Assembly: GCF_947507565.1 (NCBI RefSeq)
Contig: NC_089185.1
Span: forward strand, 2,914,001-2,978,000
DNA length: 64,000 nt
Direction of reading: 5' to 3'
From: Oscarella lobularis
Taxonomy: Eukaryota; Porifera; Homoscleromorpha; Homosclerophorida; Oscarellidae
In this document: piece after piece, positions 47,250 through 58,759 of the stretch
Position numbering within the stretch: the stretch's first letter is position 1
Layout of the letters: each line of letters begins with the position of its first letter
Made by a program: the position numbers and the translations under genes
Notes under the pieces: model-generated
Databases searched by the model: none
Seen by the model: only the letters and a program-made list of their open reading frames with translations
What the model was told of the DNA's origin: nothing

Positions 47250-48317
47250 AGTTTGAGACAATGATTTCGATCAAATCGGACGAGCGAAGCTGAACACGAG
47301 GCTGGAAATGAAGATGCGCCACATCCATGCTTGAACGACTCCTCGCGAAGACTCTATCGCGGACCCTAGTGGGCAACTATGCATAATTTGGACGAGATTC
47401 AGCCGAGTCCCCTCCAAACCTTCACGTTAATTAATAATTAATTAAATAATAATATCAGTTTCAAACAACCGAAATTGAAGTGTTTTCTCTGGCTTCCGGA
47501 GACATTTTGGATTGCCTGTCACTACCTTGCATATGTGTCACCTTTGATTTAGTTGTCAATGAGAGATGTCACTGAAGCCACTAGGGTGGTTTGACTATTA
47601 ATTAAGATCAATGATGCAACGCATCACGAGATCTAGCGCTCTACGCGTGATATGGAAGACTTCAAGATGGCGGCGCGGAGAAGAACTCGTACTACTGTAC
47701 TGTACGTGAAGCTCGAACAACGAGCGAACGAGTCAGGAAAAGGAAGAAGAGAACGACGGGACTCAATGTTTCTAAAGCGTTTCGATTCGTCGCGGAAGCG
47801 ATATCTGCACGGCCACCCTGTCATCAGAGATTAAGTAGGAGGCTCCTACTTAATCTCTGCTGTCATCATCATTTTAGTAGCGCACGTCGATCAAAGATGT
47901 CCGACGGCGAAGAAATGCAAAGAGAGGAGCCTAGCCGCCACTAAAGGGCCCGATGCGTGCTGCGAAAAGCGAAACAAGTTTGCCTTTACAGTTCGAGACA
48001 ATGATTTTGATCCAATTGGACGAGCGAAGCTGAAAACGAGGCTGGAAATGAAGATTCGCCGCATTGATGCCTGACGGACTTCTCGCGAAGACTCCATCGC
48101 GGACTCTAGTGGGCAACTAGGCGTAATTTCGGCGAGATTCAGCCGAGGTCCCCAACCTTTTCCTCCAAATAAGCGTCCACGTTAATTAATTAGTGAATAA
48201 AATAACGCCATAAAATAAATAATAATATCAGACGTGAATTCCATTCTTTAAACATACAGATCGTGATTGACTCCTGGAGGTCATGCACACCTGGAAGTAT
48301 AAATAAGACGGGTTGGG
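47250..48317 (+). repeat. Gamma-class remnants: type II tail, spacer and orphan TATA promoter
   Basis: 47,250-47,340 resembles 37,780-37,860. 47,458-47,580 is the 3' tail of a type II gene (TTTCAAACAACCGAAATTGA, GCTTCCGGAGACATTTTGG). 47,580-48,317 matches the gamma spacer, including TATAAATA at 48,298, but no exon 1 follows; instead the SH2/SAM gene 3' end is joined at about 48,318. Confidence 0.7.
47826..47859. mobile_element. 34-bp near-perfect palindrome with 8-bp target-site duplication
   Basis: AGAGATTAAGTAGGAG (47826-47841) and CTCCTACTTAATCTCT (47843-47858) are exact reverse complements around one G. CTGTCATC occurs directly before (47818-47825) and after (47860-47867). The two other copies of this spacer (37.6 kb, 60.0 kb) have a single CTGTCATC and no palindrome, i.e. 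the empty site. Counting one flanking C, ends read CAGAG/CTCTG as in hAT elements. Confidence 0.75.
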
Positions 48318-48847
48318 TTAAAATTATTTGCATTCTCTAAGTGTAGTGTTGTCAAATTAGTTTTTTGAAAATATTGTTCGTTCGACGACAGGACTCGTCT
48401 TGGAGCCATTGAATCCGATAGCGCGAAGCGCATGTAAGAGAAATCCTCATCAACACCAACACCTCCTTTGCTAACTGCTACATATTATTTATTCCTATAG
48501 CAAAACGACCGCAGCAACCTCTACCACCCGTACCTCAGCCGCAAGGGGGAAAGCAGCTTTTGAACGAAGTGGCTCCAGAAGCTCCAAGGCGCACGACCTC
48601 CGTTGGCGGCAGGCCGTCGCAAGGCGGCCGGTCGGTGAGCCACTGGTCGGTTGATGACGTCATGTCGTGGATGCAACGCGTCGGTCTCGGCGATTATGCG
48701 GCCGTTTTCAAAGCGAACGAAGTCGATGGAGCGTGTTTGGAGCAAATAACTAATGACATGCTCAAGAACGATTTGAATGTGGCTGCTCTTGGAAACAGGC
48801 AGCGCATTCTCAGAAAAGTGCAATTGCTTGTTGGAAACGTTAAGTAG
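48318..48847 (+). repeat. Intact copy of last two exons of the SH2/SAM gene
   Basis: It starts inside the intron before exon 17 of the adaptor gene (AAAATTATTTGCATTCTC) and reproduces exon 17, the intron and exon 18 with no difference that I can find to the SAM stop at 48,847. The SAM frame is intact. It lies about 20 bp downstream of an orphan gamma-class TATA box. Downstream flank continues to about 49,190 with small differences. Confidence 0.85.
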
Positions 48848-49307
48848 TAGTAATTGTGTGTGCCCGTGCAAGCGTCGGATTTTTTATATTCTTCCCTTTT
48901 TTTTGCTATCGTTGTTTTGCTTTCGTAATTTTGTTTCCCTCCATCGATCATCCGGGACGGCGATTTCGAGCACTCCTCGGACGGTGATTTGAAGGCCCCG
49001 ATGATGCCACGCGCAGCTAAAACAGACTCTCTAAGACTCGCGAAGAGTTAGTGGACGACTAGGCATCATTTCGGCGAGATTCGGACGAGTTTCTAACGTT
49101 TTCGCAACGGTCAGCGTCTCAGCACGCGCCTTGGATCTTCCAAGCGTGTTATTACGTCAGACCGTGATTTCCATTCTCTACTCGCACATGGCCTAACCAT
49201 AGCGACGGGAGCGGACCTAAACGCGGTGGTATAGCAACCTCAGCGCGGTGTGGTACATATTCACTGTTGTACATCATCGCTCCTGGCGAATTAGCAGAAC
49301 ACAGGCA
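48848..49307 (+). repeat. SAM-gene 3' flank copy and alpha-class upstream region
   Basis: It matches 29,445-29,830 with short deletions, then CCATAGCGACGGGAGCGG and a private CAACCTCAGCGCGG stretch before the next start. No gene. Confidence 0.6.
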
Positions 49308-50588
49308 ATGCAGTTCTTCTTCTTTCTTGCTACTCTCTCGTTCATATTCCAATGGGGGGAAAGTACAAGTACGTGCCAAAATGCGAATCTCCGAGTCGTC
49401 TCGTCCGCACAAGGACCCACGGTCTGCATGTCGTTGAACCAGTACCAGAACGCAACGAAAGGAGAGGTTCGACGCTTTACCACTAAACCTATCTACTCGT
49501 CACGGTCACATATATATAGAAAGGAGAGAGGGGAGTCGACGGACAGAAGGTACGTAGGTCTGGTTCGAGACAGCCTGAGCCATTTTTTATTTCCGCTAGG
49601 GAGAATCGGGTGGGGCCATAGAAGGTAAGCATTTATATAAGATGAAGTATTGTTTATTTTGGTCTTCTAAAAATACCAAGGGGGGCTTCATACAAACGGA
49701 TCATGTTCGTGCTATTGTATTGAACCGTGTCCGATCTCAAGTTCCAATGTCGTCTCGCTTAACATTGGTGGGACGGTGTTCATGACGACTGTAGAGACTC
49801 TCGCCCAAGATCCTCACTCGATTCTCGCGACCATGGTCGCGAACAATCAAAGCGAACCGGACGGAAGTTACTTCTTCGATCGTGACCCCACCCATTTTCG
49901 CTACATATTGAATTATCTGCGAATGGGATTACCTAACCGGCCTGATACCTATCTCGCGAGAAGGGAGTTGTTACTTGAAGCCAGATACTACAACGTATCG
50001 GCAATCGTTCGACTTCTAAACCAGCCGTTTGGCGAAAGTATGATACTTCCATATGACAGCCAATATCAGAACGTCATGCTGTCGTGGCTTCAGGAAGATG
50101 GAATCAGTTCTGATTGGAAGCTAATCTACAGAGGCACAAGAGATGGCTTCGGCGCGTCATCTTTTCACGCGTTCTGTGACAATAAGGGTCCTACAATAAC
50201 TCTCCTCAAATCGGTTGGAGATTGCATATTTGGAGGCTACAGCGATGTTTCGTGGACTAGTCGTGGTGCTTATATCCAAAGTACGGACGCTTTCCTGTTT
50301 GCCTTTGTTTCTAATGGCCTGGGCACAACACCTTTTCGAGGGCGTGTATTCCAAAACGCTGGAAGTGCTATGTATGACAACAGCGGGTACGGTCCAACGT
50401 TTGGAGGAGGTCACGATCTGCGCATTGCAAGTGATAGTAACTCGAATACTAATAGCTACATGAATTGGGGAAATACTTACGAGTTGCCTGATGGCTACAC
50501 GTACACTGGAAACGGCAGAACTTGGATTTGCGGGTATAATTTTCAAACAATCGAAATCGAGGTCTTTGCACTGGCTTCCAGCAACTGA
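49308..50588 (+). CDS. Array gene 8: secreted collagen-like BTB-TLDc protein (mosaic)
   Basis: Exons 49308-49466, 49520-49549, 49600-49624, 49681-50588; 373 residues. Exon 1 begins as alpha (MQFFFFLATLSFIFQWGES) but ends with the short gamma form (NQYQNATKGE). The BTB C-terminal half (LRMGLPNRPDTYLARR, LLNQPFGESM) is that of array gene 2, whereas the TLDc (RGAYIQSTD, NAGSAMYDNSGYG) is close to array gene 4. It looks like a recombinant of three classes. Collagen-like exons keep Gly-X-Y. Confidence 0.86.
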
Positions 50589-51415
50589 ATTTGATGAACT
50601 GCCTGTAACTGCTGACATGTTTCCACTTGATGTTGTCTTGTTTAATTCATGTTGTCTGATTTTTCAATTTGATGTTTAGTTTGCAGTTTGCAAAAGGAAC
50701 TCCTGCAAACTACCACTAGTGCCAAAATGCTATCCTTCGAGTCGTCTTGTCGGCAGAAGGACCGAATTAATTAAGGTCTGCATGTCGTTGAACGAGTATT
50801 GGGGCAATTTGAATGAATTTATTTAGAACATAAAAAGCTACGTACAAGTGTGCAGCGTAAAAAAGCGTAGATTCTGTCATTGGTCGTTCGTTTTCTCCCA
50901 CACATCCATGTCTCTGCTATTCGTTTTCAGCATCATCATTTTCATTTCCTTCCACCTAAAAAAAGAAGTTAGTTATCTCGTTCTACGTACCTTTTTCGTG
51001 GGCTTTTTTATATTCTCCCTTTTTTGCTATCGTTGTTTCCCTCCACCGAACATCCGGGACGGCGATTTCGAGCACTCCTCAATCGAGAACATGGACGGCG
51101 ATTTGAAGGCCCTGATAGCGCCACGCGCAGCTAAGACGGACTCGCTAAGACTCACGATGAGACGACTAGGCATTATTTCGGCGAGATTCGGACGAGTTTC
51201 TAACGTTTTCGCAACGGTCAGCGTCTCAGCACGCGCCGTCTTTCTACGTAGTGACCATAGGCAGTGTCTCAAGCAGTGTTCACACGCGACGTTTCCTCCA
51301 AGCGTGTTATTACGTCAGACCGTGAGTTCCATTCTCTAGAGAGATTGGCTCGCACGTGGCATAACCATAGCGACGGGAGCGGACCTAAACGCGGTGGTAT
51401 AGCAGAACACAGGCA
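50589..51415 (+). repeat. Spacer with exon 1 relic and SAM 3' flank
   Basis: An exon 1 relic at about 50,722-50,800 is interrupted by TTAATTAA. After 51,000 the DNA matches the 3' flank of the SAM exon but the SAM coding part itself is missing. No gene. Confidence 0.6.
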
Positions 51416-52719
51416 ATGCAGTTCTTCTTCTTTCTTGCTACTCTCTCGTTCATATTCCAATGGGGGGAAAGTACAAGTACGTGCCAAAATGCGAATCTCC
51501 GAGTCGTCTCGTCCGCAAAAGGGCCTACGGTCTGCATGTCGCTGAACCAATACCAGAAACAAACTGTAGGCGTGAACGCAACGAAAGGAGAGGTTTGACA
51601 TCTTACTATAACTACTAAAAGCTATCTACTCGTCACGGTTATGTATAGAAAGGGGAGAAGGGAGTCGACGGACAGAAGGTAGGTCTGGTTTCCAGTCGGA
51701 GACAGAGGCGGCATGCATGACATTTTTACTATAGGGAGAATCCGGTGGGGCCATAGAAGGTAAGCATTTATATATATGAAGTATTCTTTATCGTAGTATA
51801 AAACTAAGGAGGGCTACATACGAACGGATCGTGTTCGTGCTATTGTATTGAACCGTGTCCGATCTCAAGTTCCAATGTCGTCTCGCTTAACGTCGGTGGG
51901 ACGGTGTTCATGACGACTGAAGAGACTCTCACCCAAGACCCTCACTCGATTCTCGCGACCATGGTCGCGAACAATCAAAGCGAACCGGACGGAAGTTATT
52001 TCTTTGATCGTGACCCCACCCATTTTCGCTACATATTGAATTATCTGCGAACGGGATTACTTTACAGTGATCAGCCCGATACCGATCTCGCGAGAAGGGA
52101 GCTACTACTTGAAGCCAGATACTACAACGTATCAGCAATCCTTCGATTCTTTAACCTGTTCAAAAAAAGTGCTATACTTCCATATGACAGCCAATATCAG
52201 AGCGTCATGCTGTCGTGGCTTCAGGAAGATGGAATCAGTTCTGATTGGAGGCTAATTTACAGAGGCACGAGAGACGGCTTCACTGCGTCTGCTTTTCACT
52301 CGTTCTGTGACAATAAGGGTCCTACAATAACTCTCATTAAATCGGTTGGAGATTGCATATTTGGAGGCTACAGCGACGTTTCGTGGAATAGTAGTGCTGG
52401 TTATATCACAAGTACGAATGCTTTCCTGTTTGCCTTCGTTTCTAATGGCCTAGGCGCAACACCCTTTCGAGGGCGTGTATTCCGATACTCTCAATATGCT
52501 ATGTATGACGGCAGCGGGTACGGTCCAACGTTTGGAGGAGGTAACGATCTGCTCATTGCAAGTAATAGTAACTCGAATAGTAATAGTTACATGAATTGGG
52601 GATATACTTACGAGTTGCCTAATGGCTATACCTATGGTGGCAGCGGCAGAACTTGGATTTGCGGGTATCATTTTCAAACAGCCGAAATCGAAGTTTTTGC
52701 ACTAGCCTCCAGTAACTAA
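51416..52719 (+). CDS. Array gene 9: secreted collagen-like BTB-TLDc protein (alpha context)
   Basis: Exons 51416-51592, 51649-51678, 51735-51759, 51809-52719; 380 residues. First gene of the second block; positional homologue of array gene 1. Exon 2 is KGEKGVDGQK. Private changes: EETLTQ in the BTB start, ILRFFNLFKKSAIL at the BTB-TLDc junction (shared in part with gene 12), NSSAGYITSTN, LGATPFRGRVFRYSQYAMYDGSG, and QTAEIEVF at the end. Splice sites are consensus. Confidence 0.87.
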
Positions 52720-53479
52720 ATGGGACAAACAGCCTGTAACTGCTGACATGTTTCCACTTGATGTTGCCTAGTCAGTTCATGTTGTCTGATTTTTCAATTT
52801 GATGTTCTGTCTGCGAGTTTCAGTCGTTTGCTAAAAGTAATTAGGTGCTACTATTTGACATAGCAGCCTACTGCAGTAGTCACCTTGACCCAACCTCGAA
52901 GCTCGCCGTACGATAATAGCAGCACTTTGGTAGTGTAGAAAATCAAAGCTCAGCTGAACGCAATCGTGTACAGCGGAAGCGAACCGGTAAAAGAAAAGAT
53001 CAGTAGAAAAATTTCGGATGATGTCAAGATCTAATTAATTTGTCCCTTTGTCCGCTCACTGAAGGATTATCCGAGACTCGTCTTTCAATGAAGAAATCTT
53101 GATGAAAGAAGACTGTGACGGTCAGGACGAGGACCTCATAATATTGAATCGTGTAAATTGTTTTGCAGGGAATCAATAGACAACAAGCTGAATAGGTAAG
53201 AGCTTGGCCTAAATAAATAGCAGTAAATGTTCTATTCTACCTTCCAGCACTTGGAAGCGGTGAGACCTAAAATTTAGTGAAAGTGATATAGGCAGTTTTT
53301 CTATACCTCAACCGTTAAGAATGCAGCTTTTGGACGACCACAGCATGTGCCTTCTTTCGCATAGGCAGTTGTTATGATTGGGTCCAGGAGGTCGCACCAG
53401 GTGGCATCACCATAACTGTATAAATGAGACGGGATTGACGGTTACATATCACTCCTACGAACTACCAGAGCGCAAGGCA
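52720..53479 (+). repeat. Spacer with relic of SH2/SAM linker exons (third copy); beta promoter
   Basis: The relic is at about 52,929-53,314; compared with the other two it reads GATGATGTCAAGATC near 53,017. TATAAAT is at 53,419. Confidence 0.75.
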
Positions 53480-54759
53480 ATGCAGTTCTTGTTCTTTCTC
53501 GCTACTGTTTCGTTGCTATTTGAATGGGGAGAAAGTACAAACACGTGCCAAAATGCTCTCCTCCGAGTCGTCTCGTCCGCCGAAGGACCAACGGTCTGCA
53601 TGTCGTTGAACGAGTACCAGAAACGAAGTGGAGGCGTGAACGCAACGAAAGGAGAGGTCTGACATCTTACTATAACGACTAAACCTATGTACTCGTCACG
53701 GTCACGTATATAGAAAGGAGAGAAGGGAGCCGACGGACAGAAGGTATACGTGGGTCTGGTTCTAGTCGGAGACAGCCTGAGGCATTTTTTATTTCCGCTA
53801 GGGAGAATCGGGTGGGGCCACAGAAGGTAAGCATTTCGATATGACGTTTTGTTTATCTTAGTCTTCTAAACGAAGGGCTACATGCTTTTATTAAACCGTG
53901 TCCGAGTTCCAATGCCATCTCGCTCAACATCGGTGGTAGAGTGTTTATGACGACTATAGAGACAATCACTCGAGATCCTTACTCGATCCTCGCGACCGCG
54001 GTTATGAACAATCAAAGCGAACCTGACGGAAGTTACTTCTTTGATCGAGACTTCACCTATTTTCGCTACATTTTGAATTACCTGCGAACGGGAATACTTT
54101 ACCGCGACCGGCCCGATACCGATCTCGCGAAAAGGGAGTTTCTACTTGAAGCCCAATACTACAACGTATCGGCAATCTTCGGACTATTCAATCCGTTCAA
54201 AGATAGTGCTATACTTCCATATGACAGCCAATATCAGACCGTCATGATGTCGTGGCTTCAGGAAGATGGAGCCTATTCCGTCAATTGGAAGCTCATTTAC
54301 AGAGGCACGAGAGATGGCTTCGCCGCGTCATCTTTTCACTCGTTATGTAACAATAAGGGTCCTACAATAACTCTCATTAGATCGGTTGGAGATTGCATTT
54401 TTGGAGGCTACAGTGATGTTTCGTGGAGTAGTCGTGGTAATTATATCCAAAGTACGGACGCTTTCCTGTTTGCCTTTGTTTCGAATGGCCTAGGCACAAC
54501 ACCTTTTCGAGGGCGTGTATTCCAAAACGCTGGAAATGCTATATATGACTACAACCTGTACGGTCCAACGTTTGGAGCAGGTCACGACCTTCACATTGCA
54601 AGTGATAGTAACTCGAATTCTAATAGTTACATGGAGTGGGGAAATACTTACGAGTTGCCTGATGGCTATACCCACGGTGGAAACGGCCGAACTTGGATTT
54701 GCGGGAGAAATTTTCAAACAATCGAAATCGAGGTCTTTGCACTGGCTTCCAGCAACTAA
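53480..54759 (+). CDS. Array gene 10: secreted collagen-like BTB-TLDc protein (beta context)
   Basis: Exons 53480-53656, 53714-53743, 53802-53826, 53876-54759; 371 residues. Very close to array gene 6 in exon 1, linker (one Cys, IKPCPSSN) and BTB (VMNNQSEPDG, DFTYFRYIL). It differs in the TLDc: GAYSVNWKL, SLCNNKG in place of CDNKG, NAIYDYNLYGPTFGAG, YMEWGNTYE. The last loop is shared with array gene 12, two genes away and of a different context class. Confidence 0.86.
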
Positions 54760-55024
54760 ATCAGATGTTTCTGATTTGATGAACAGCCTGTAACTGCTGA
54801 TATGTTTTCACTTGATGTTGTCTTGTTGCCGTTCGTCCAAGTTGTCTGATTTCTCAATTTGATGTGTTTTTTCTGCAAGCTTTAGTCAGCAATTAGGTGC
54901 TACCATTTGACTCCACATGCAGTCTACCAATCACCTTGATGCAACGAATAGGTTAATTTATTTATCGCAGATAGCGCGTACATCAGACCAGTTCCGTGTG
55001 CGCGCGCAGTCGCTAGACTATACG
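54760..55024 (+). other. 3' flank of gene 10 and upstream region of the type II gene
   Basis: Array repeat matching 33,875-34,149. No gene or clear TATA box seen. Confidence 0.55.
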
Positions 55025-56005
55025 ATGAAGACGCTAGCATTTCTACTCGTTCTCGTCGTGCAAACCAATTCGTTCTTCGTCTCGAAGATCCCTATTCCGA
55101 CGCTGCCTCCAATATTCGATCCGGCGACTCCTGCCGTCAACAAAGCTCCAAGTCTCCCAGACAATTTTGTCGTACTCAACATCGGCGGAACAGTGTTCCT
55201 GACGACTATAGAGACACTCACTAAAGATCCGGACTCCGTCCTCGCGACGAAGGTTACAAGCGAACCCGATGTTACCTACTTCTTCTTTGATCGTGACCCC
55301 ACCCATTTTCGCTACATATTGAATTACCTGCGAACGGGAATATTTTACGAGCCCGATAACAATCTCGCGAAACAAGAGCTCCTACTCGAAGCGAAATACT
55401 ACAACGTTTTGCACATCGTGGATCAACTTGACCCGCCTTTCTCCAAAGAGAGTACCATACTTCCATATGGCAGCGATTTTCAGACGGTTCTGCAATCGTG
55501 GCTTCAGGAAGATGGAACCTATTCCGTCAATTGGAAGCTCATTTACAGAGGCACGAGAGATGGCTTCAGTGCGTCATCTTTCCACACGTTCTGTGACAAT
55601 AAGGGTCGTACAATAACCCTCATCAAATCGGTTGAAGATTGCATATTTGGAGGCTACAGCGATGTTTCGTGGACTAGTAGAAATGGTTATATCCAAAGTA
55701 CGAACGCTTTCCTGTTTGCCTTTGTTTCTAATGGCCTGGGCACAACACCTTTTCATGGGCGTGTATTCCAAAACTCTGCAAATGCTATGTATGACTACAG
55801 CTTGTTTGGTCCAACGTTTGGAGGAGGTTTTGATCTGCACATTGCAACTGATAGTAACTCGAATTCTAATAGTAACATGAATTGGGGAAATACTTACGAG
55901 TTGCCTGATGGCTATACCTTCGGTGGAAACGGCCGAACTTGGGTTTGCGGGGATCGTTTTCAAACAAAAGAAATTGAGGTCCTTGCACTGGCTTCCAGCA
56001 ACTAA
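55025..56005 (+). CDS. Type II BTB-TLDc protein, intact single-exon copy
   Basis: 326 residues without introns. It has its own signal peptide (MKTLAFLLVLVVQTNSFF) and a proline-rich linker (IPIPTLPPIFDPATPAV) in place of the collagen-like and Cys-rich parts. BTB: VVLNIGGTVFLTTIETL, FFFDRDPTHFRYILNY, LEAKYYNVLHIVDQLD. TLDc: NWKLIYRGTRDGFSAS, CIFGGYSDVSW, LGTTPFHGRVF. The TLDc second half is nearly that of type I genes, while the BTB is clearly separate, so the two types share converted TLDc DNA. An upstream in-frame Met (54,917) exists, but the signal peptide supports 55,025. Confidence 0.87.
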   Translation: MKTLAFLLVLVVQTNSFFVSKIPIPTLPPIFDPATPAVNKAPSLPDNFVVLNIGGTVFLTTIETLTKDPDSVLATKVTSEPDVTYFFFDRDPTHFRYILNYLRTGIFYEPDNNLAKQELLLEAKYYNVLHIVDQLDPPFSKESTILPYGSDFQTVLQSWLQEDGTYSVNWKLIYRGTRDGFSASSFHTFCDNKGRTITLIKSVEDCIFGGYSDVSWTSRNGYIQSTNAFLFAFVSNGLGTTPFHGRVFQNSANAMYDYSLFGPTFGGGFDLHIATDSNSNSNSNMNWGNTYELPDGYTFGGNGRTWVCGDRFQTKEIEVLALASSN

Positions 56006-57131
56006 ATCAGATATTTCTGACAGCCTGTAACCGCTAGCATGTTTTCACTTGATGTTGTCTGGTTGTCGTTCGTCCAAGTTGTCTGATGTTTTTTTCTGCA
56101 AGCTTCAGTCGTTAGGTGCTACCATTTGACAGTCTACTACACCATGATCATTGATACAACGAATAGGTTCATTTCTCTCGTATATTTTTAGATACCACAT
56201 CAGACCAGATATTTCCAGTCATTCGTACGTGCATGGGCGCACAATCGCAAGACTAGGGGGAAAACAGCTTTTGAACGAAGTGGCTCCAGAAGCTCCAAGG
56301 CGCACCACGTCCGTTGGCGGCAGGCTGTCACAGGGGCGGCCGGCCGGTGAGCCACTCGTCGGTCGATGACGTCAAGTCGTGGATGCAACGCGTCGGTCTC
56401 GGCGATTATGCGGCCGTTTTCAAAGCGAACGAAGTCGATGGAGCTTGTTTGGAGCAAATAACTAATGACATGCTCAAGAACGATTTGAATGTGGCTGCTC
56501 TTGGAAACAGGCATCGCATTCAAGTTCTCAGAAAAGTGCAATTGCTTTTTGGAAACGTTAAGTAGTAGTAATTGTGTGTGCCCGTGCAAGCGTCGGCTTC
56601 TTTCCTTTTTTTTGCTGTCGTTGTTTTGCTTTCGTAATTTTTGTTTCCCTCCGTCGATCATCCGGGACGGCGATTTCGAGCACTCCTCCTCGAAAATCGA
56701 GAACAAGGACGGTGATTTGAAGGCCCTGACGACGCCACGCGCAGCTAAAACGGACTCTCTAAGACTCACGAAGAGTTAGTGGACGACTAGGCATCATTTC
56801 GTCGAGATTCGGACGAGTTTCTAACGTTTTCGCAACGGTCAGCGTCTCAGCACGCGCCTTCGATCTTTCTACGTAGTAACCATGGGCAGTGTCTCAAGCA
56901 AGTGTTCACACGCGACGTTTCCTCCAAGCGTGTTATTACGTCAGACCTTGATTTCCATTCTCTACTCGCACGTGGCATAACCATAGCGACGGGAGCGGAC
57001 CTAAACGCGGTGGTCAAGCGGACGCAGGAACGTCTCCCTGCGCGGTGCATGTGGTTATATATTAGGTGAACGGACGCTGGTCTTTGACTGTTGTATATCA
57101 TCGCTCCTGGCGAATTAGCAGAACACAGGCA
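56006..57131 (+). repeat. Spacer with SAM-exon relic and alpha-class upstream region
   Basis: The SAM relic at about 56,259-56,566 is open over its second half with a six-base in-frame insertion (CATTCAAGTTCTC) and a frameshift in the first part. After it comes the SAM 3' flank, then GTTATATATTAGG about 75 bp before the next start. Confidence 0.7.
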
Positions 57132-58441
57132 ATGCAGTTCTTCTTCTTTCTTGCTACTCTCTCGTTCATATTCCAATGGGGGGAAAGTACAAGTACGTGC
57201 CAAAATGCGAACCTCCGAGTCGTCTTGTCTGAAAAAGGGCCTACGGTCTGCATGTCGTTGAACGAGTACCAGAAACAAACTGTAGGCGTGAACGCAACGA
57301 AAGGAGAGGTTTGAAATCTTACTATATACCTACTAAAAGCTATCTACTCGTCACGGTTACGTATATATAGAAAGGAGAGAGGGGAGTCAACGGACAGAAG
57401 GTAGGTCTGGTTTTCCAGGCAGAGACAGAGGGGCATGCATGACATTTCCACTAGGGAGAATCGGGTGGGGCCATAGAAGGTAAGCATTTATATAATATGA
57501 AGTATGTTTATCGTAGTTAAAAAAAATAAGGAGGGCTTCATACAAACGGATCGTGTTCGTGCTTCTCTTGTATTGAACCGTGTCCGATTTCAAGTTCCAA
57601 TGTTGTCTCGCTTAACGTCGGTGGGACGGTGTTCATGACGACTGTAGAGACTCTCGCCCAAGACCCTCACTCGATTCTCGCGATCATGGTCGCGAACAAT
57701 CAAAGCGAACCGGACGGAAGTTATTTCTTTGATCGTGACCCCACCCATTTTCGCTACATATTGAATTATCTGCGAGCGGGGATACATTACCGACCCGATA
57801 CCGATCTCGCGAGCAGGGAGCTGTTACTTGAAGCCAGATACTACAAAGTATCGGCAATCGTCCGACTTCTCAACCGGCCGTTCGCCGAAAGTACGATACT
57901 TTCATATTACAGCCAATATCAGAACGTCATGCTGTCGTGGCTTCAGGAAGATGGAATCAGTTCTGATTGGAAGCTCATTTACAGAGGAACGAGAGACGGC
58001 TTCGCTGCGTCATCTTTTCACACGTTCTGTGATAATAAGGGTCCTACAATAACTCTCATCAAATCGGTTGGAGATTGCGTATTTGGAGGCTACAGCGATG
58101 TTTCGTGGACTAGTAGAAATAATTATATCCAAAGTACGGACGCTTTCCTGTTTGCCTTTGTTTCTAATGGCCTGGGCACAACACCTTTTCGAGGGCGTCT
58201 ATTCCAAAACTCTCAACATGCTATGTTTGACCACAGCTCGTACGGTCCAACGTTTGGATCTGGTCACGACCTTCACATATCAAGCGATAGTAACTCGAAT
58301 GAAGCCAGTTACATGAATTGGGGATATACTTACGAGTTGCCTAATGGGTATACCTCTGGTGGCAGCGGCGGAACTTGGATTTGCGGATATAATTTTCAAA
58401 CAATCGAAATCGAGGTCTTTGCACTGGCTTCCAGTAACTAA
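57132..58441 (+). CDS. Array gene 11: secreted collagen-like BTB-TLDc protein (alpha context)
   Basis: Exons 57132-57308, 57371-57400, 57455-57479, 57531-58441; 380 residues. Exon 2 is KGERGVNGQK. The linker has an extra residue between cysteines (CSCFSCIEPCP). The BTB is divergent in its last third (LRAGIHYRPDTDLASREL, YYKVSAIVRLLNRPFAESTILSYYS). TLDc loops: NNYIQ, FQNSQHAMFDHSSYG, SGHDLHISSDSNSNEASYMNWG. Positional homologue of array gene 3, yet the BTB and loops differ strongly, indicating rapid change after duplication or conversion. Confidence 0.86.
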
Positions 58442-58759
58442 ATCAGATGTTTCTGATTCGACAAACAGCATGTAACTGCTGACATGTTTTCACTTGATGT
58501 TGTCTTGTTGCCGTTCGTCCAAGTTGTCTGATTTCTCGATTTGATTTTTCTGCAAGCATAATTCAGTCGTTACTGTACTACCATTTGACTCAGCATGCAG
58601 TCTACCAGTCACCTTGATTCAACGAACAGGTTAATTTATTCATCGCATACAAACTAGATAACGCGTACATCAGACCATAGATCAGACCGATCAGACCATA
58701 GATCTATGATCAGACCAGTCATTCATAGTACGCGTGCGCGTGCAATCGCTAGACTATAC
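58442..58759 (+). repeat. Spacer with short direct repeats
   Basis: 58,670-58,720 contains repeated ATCAGACC/CATAGATC words (three to four copies), a local expansion of the ACATCAGACCAG seen once in homologous spacers. No gene. Confidence 0.5.
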
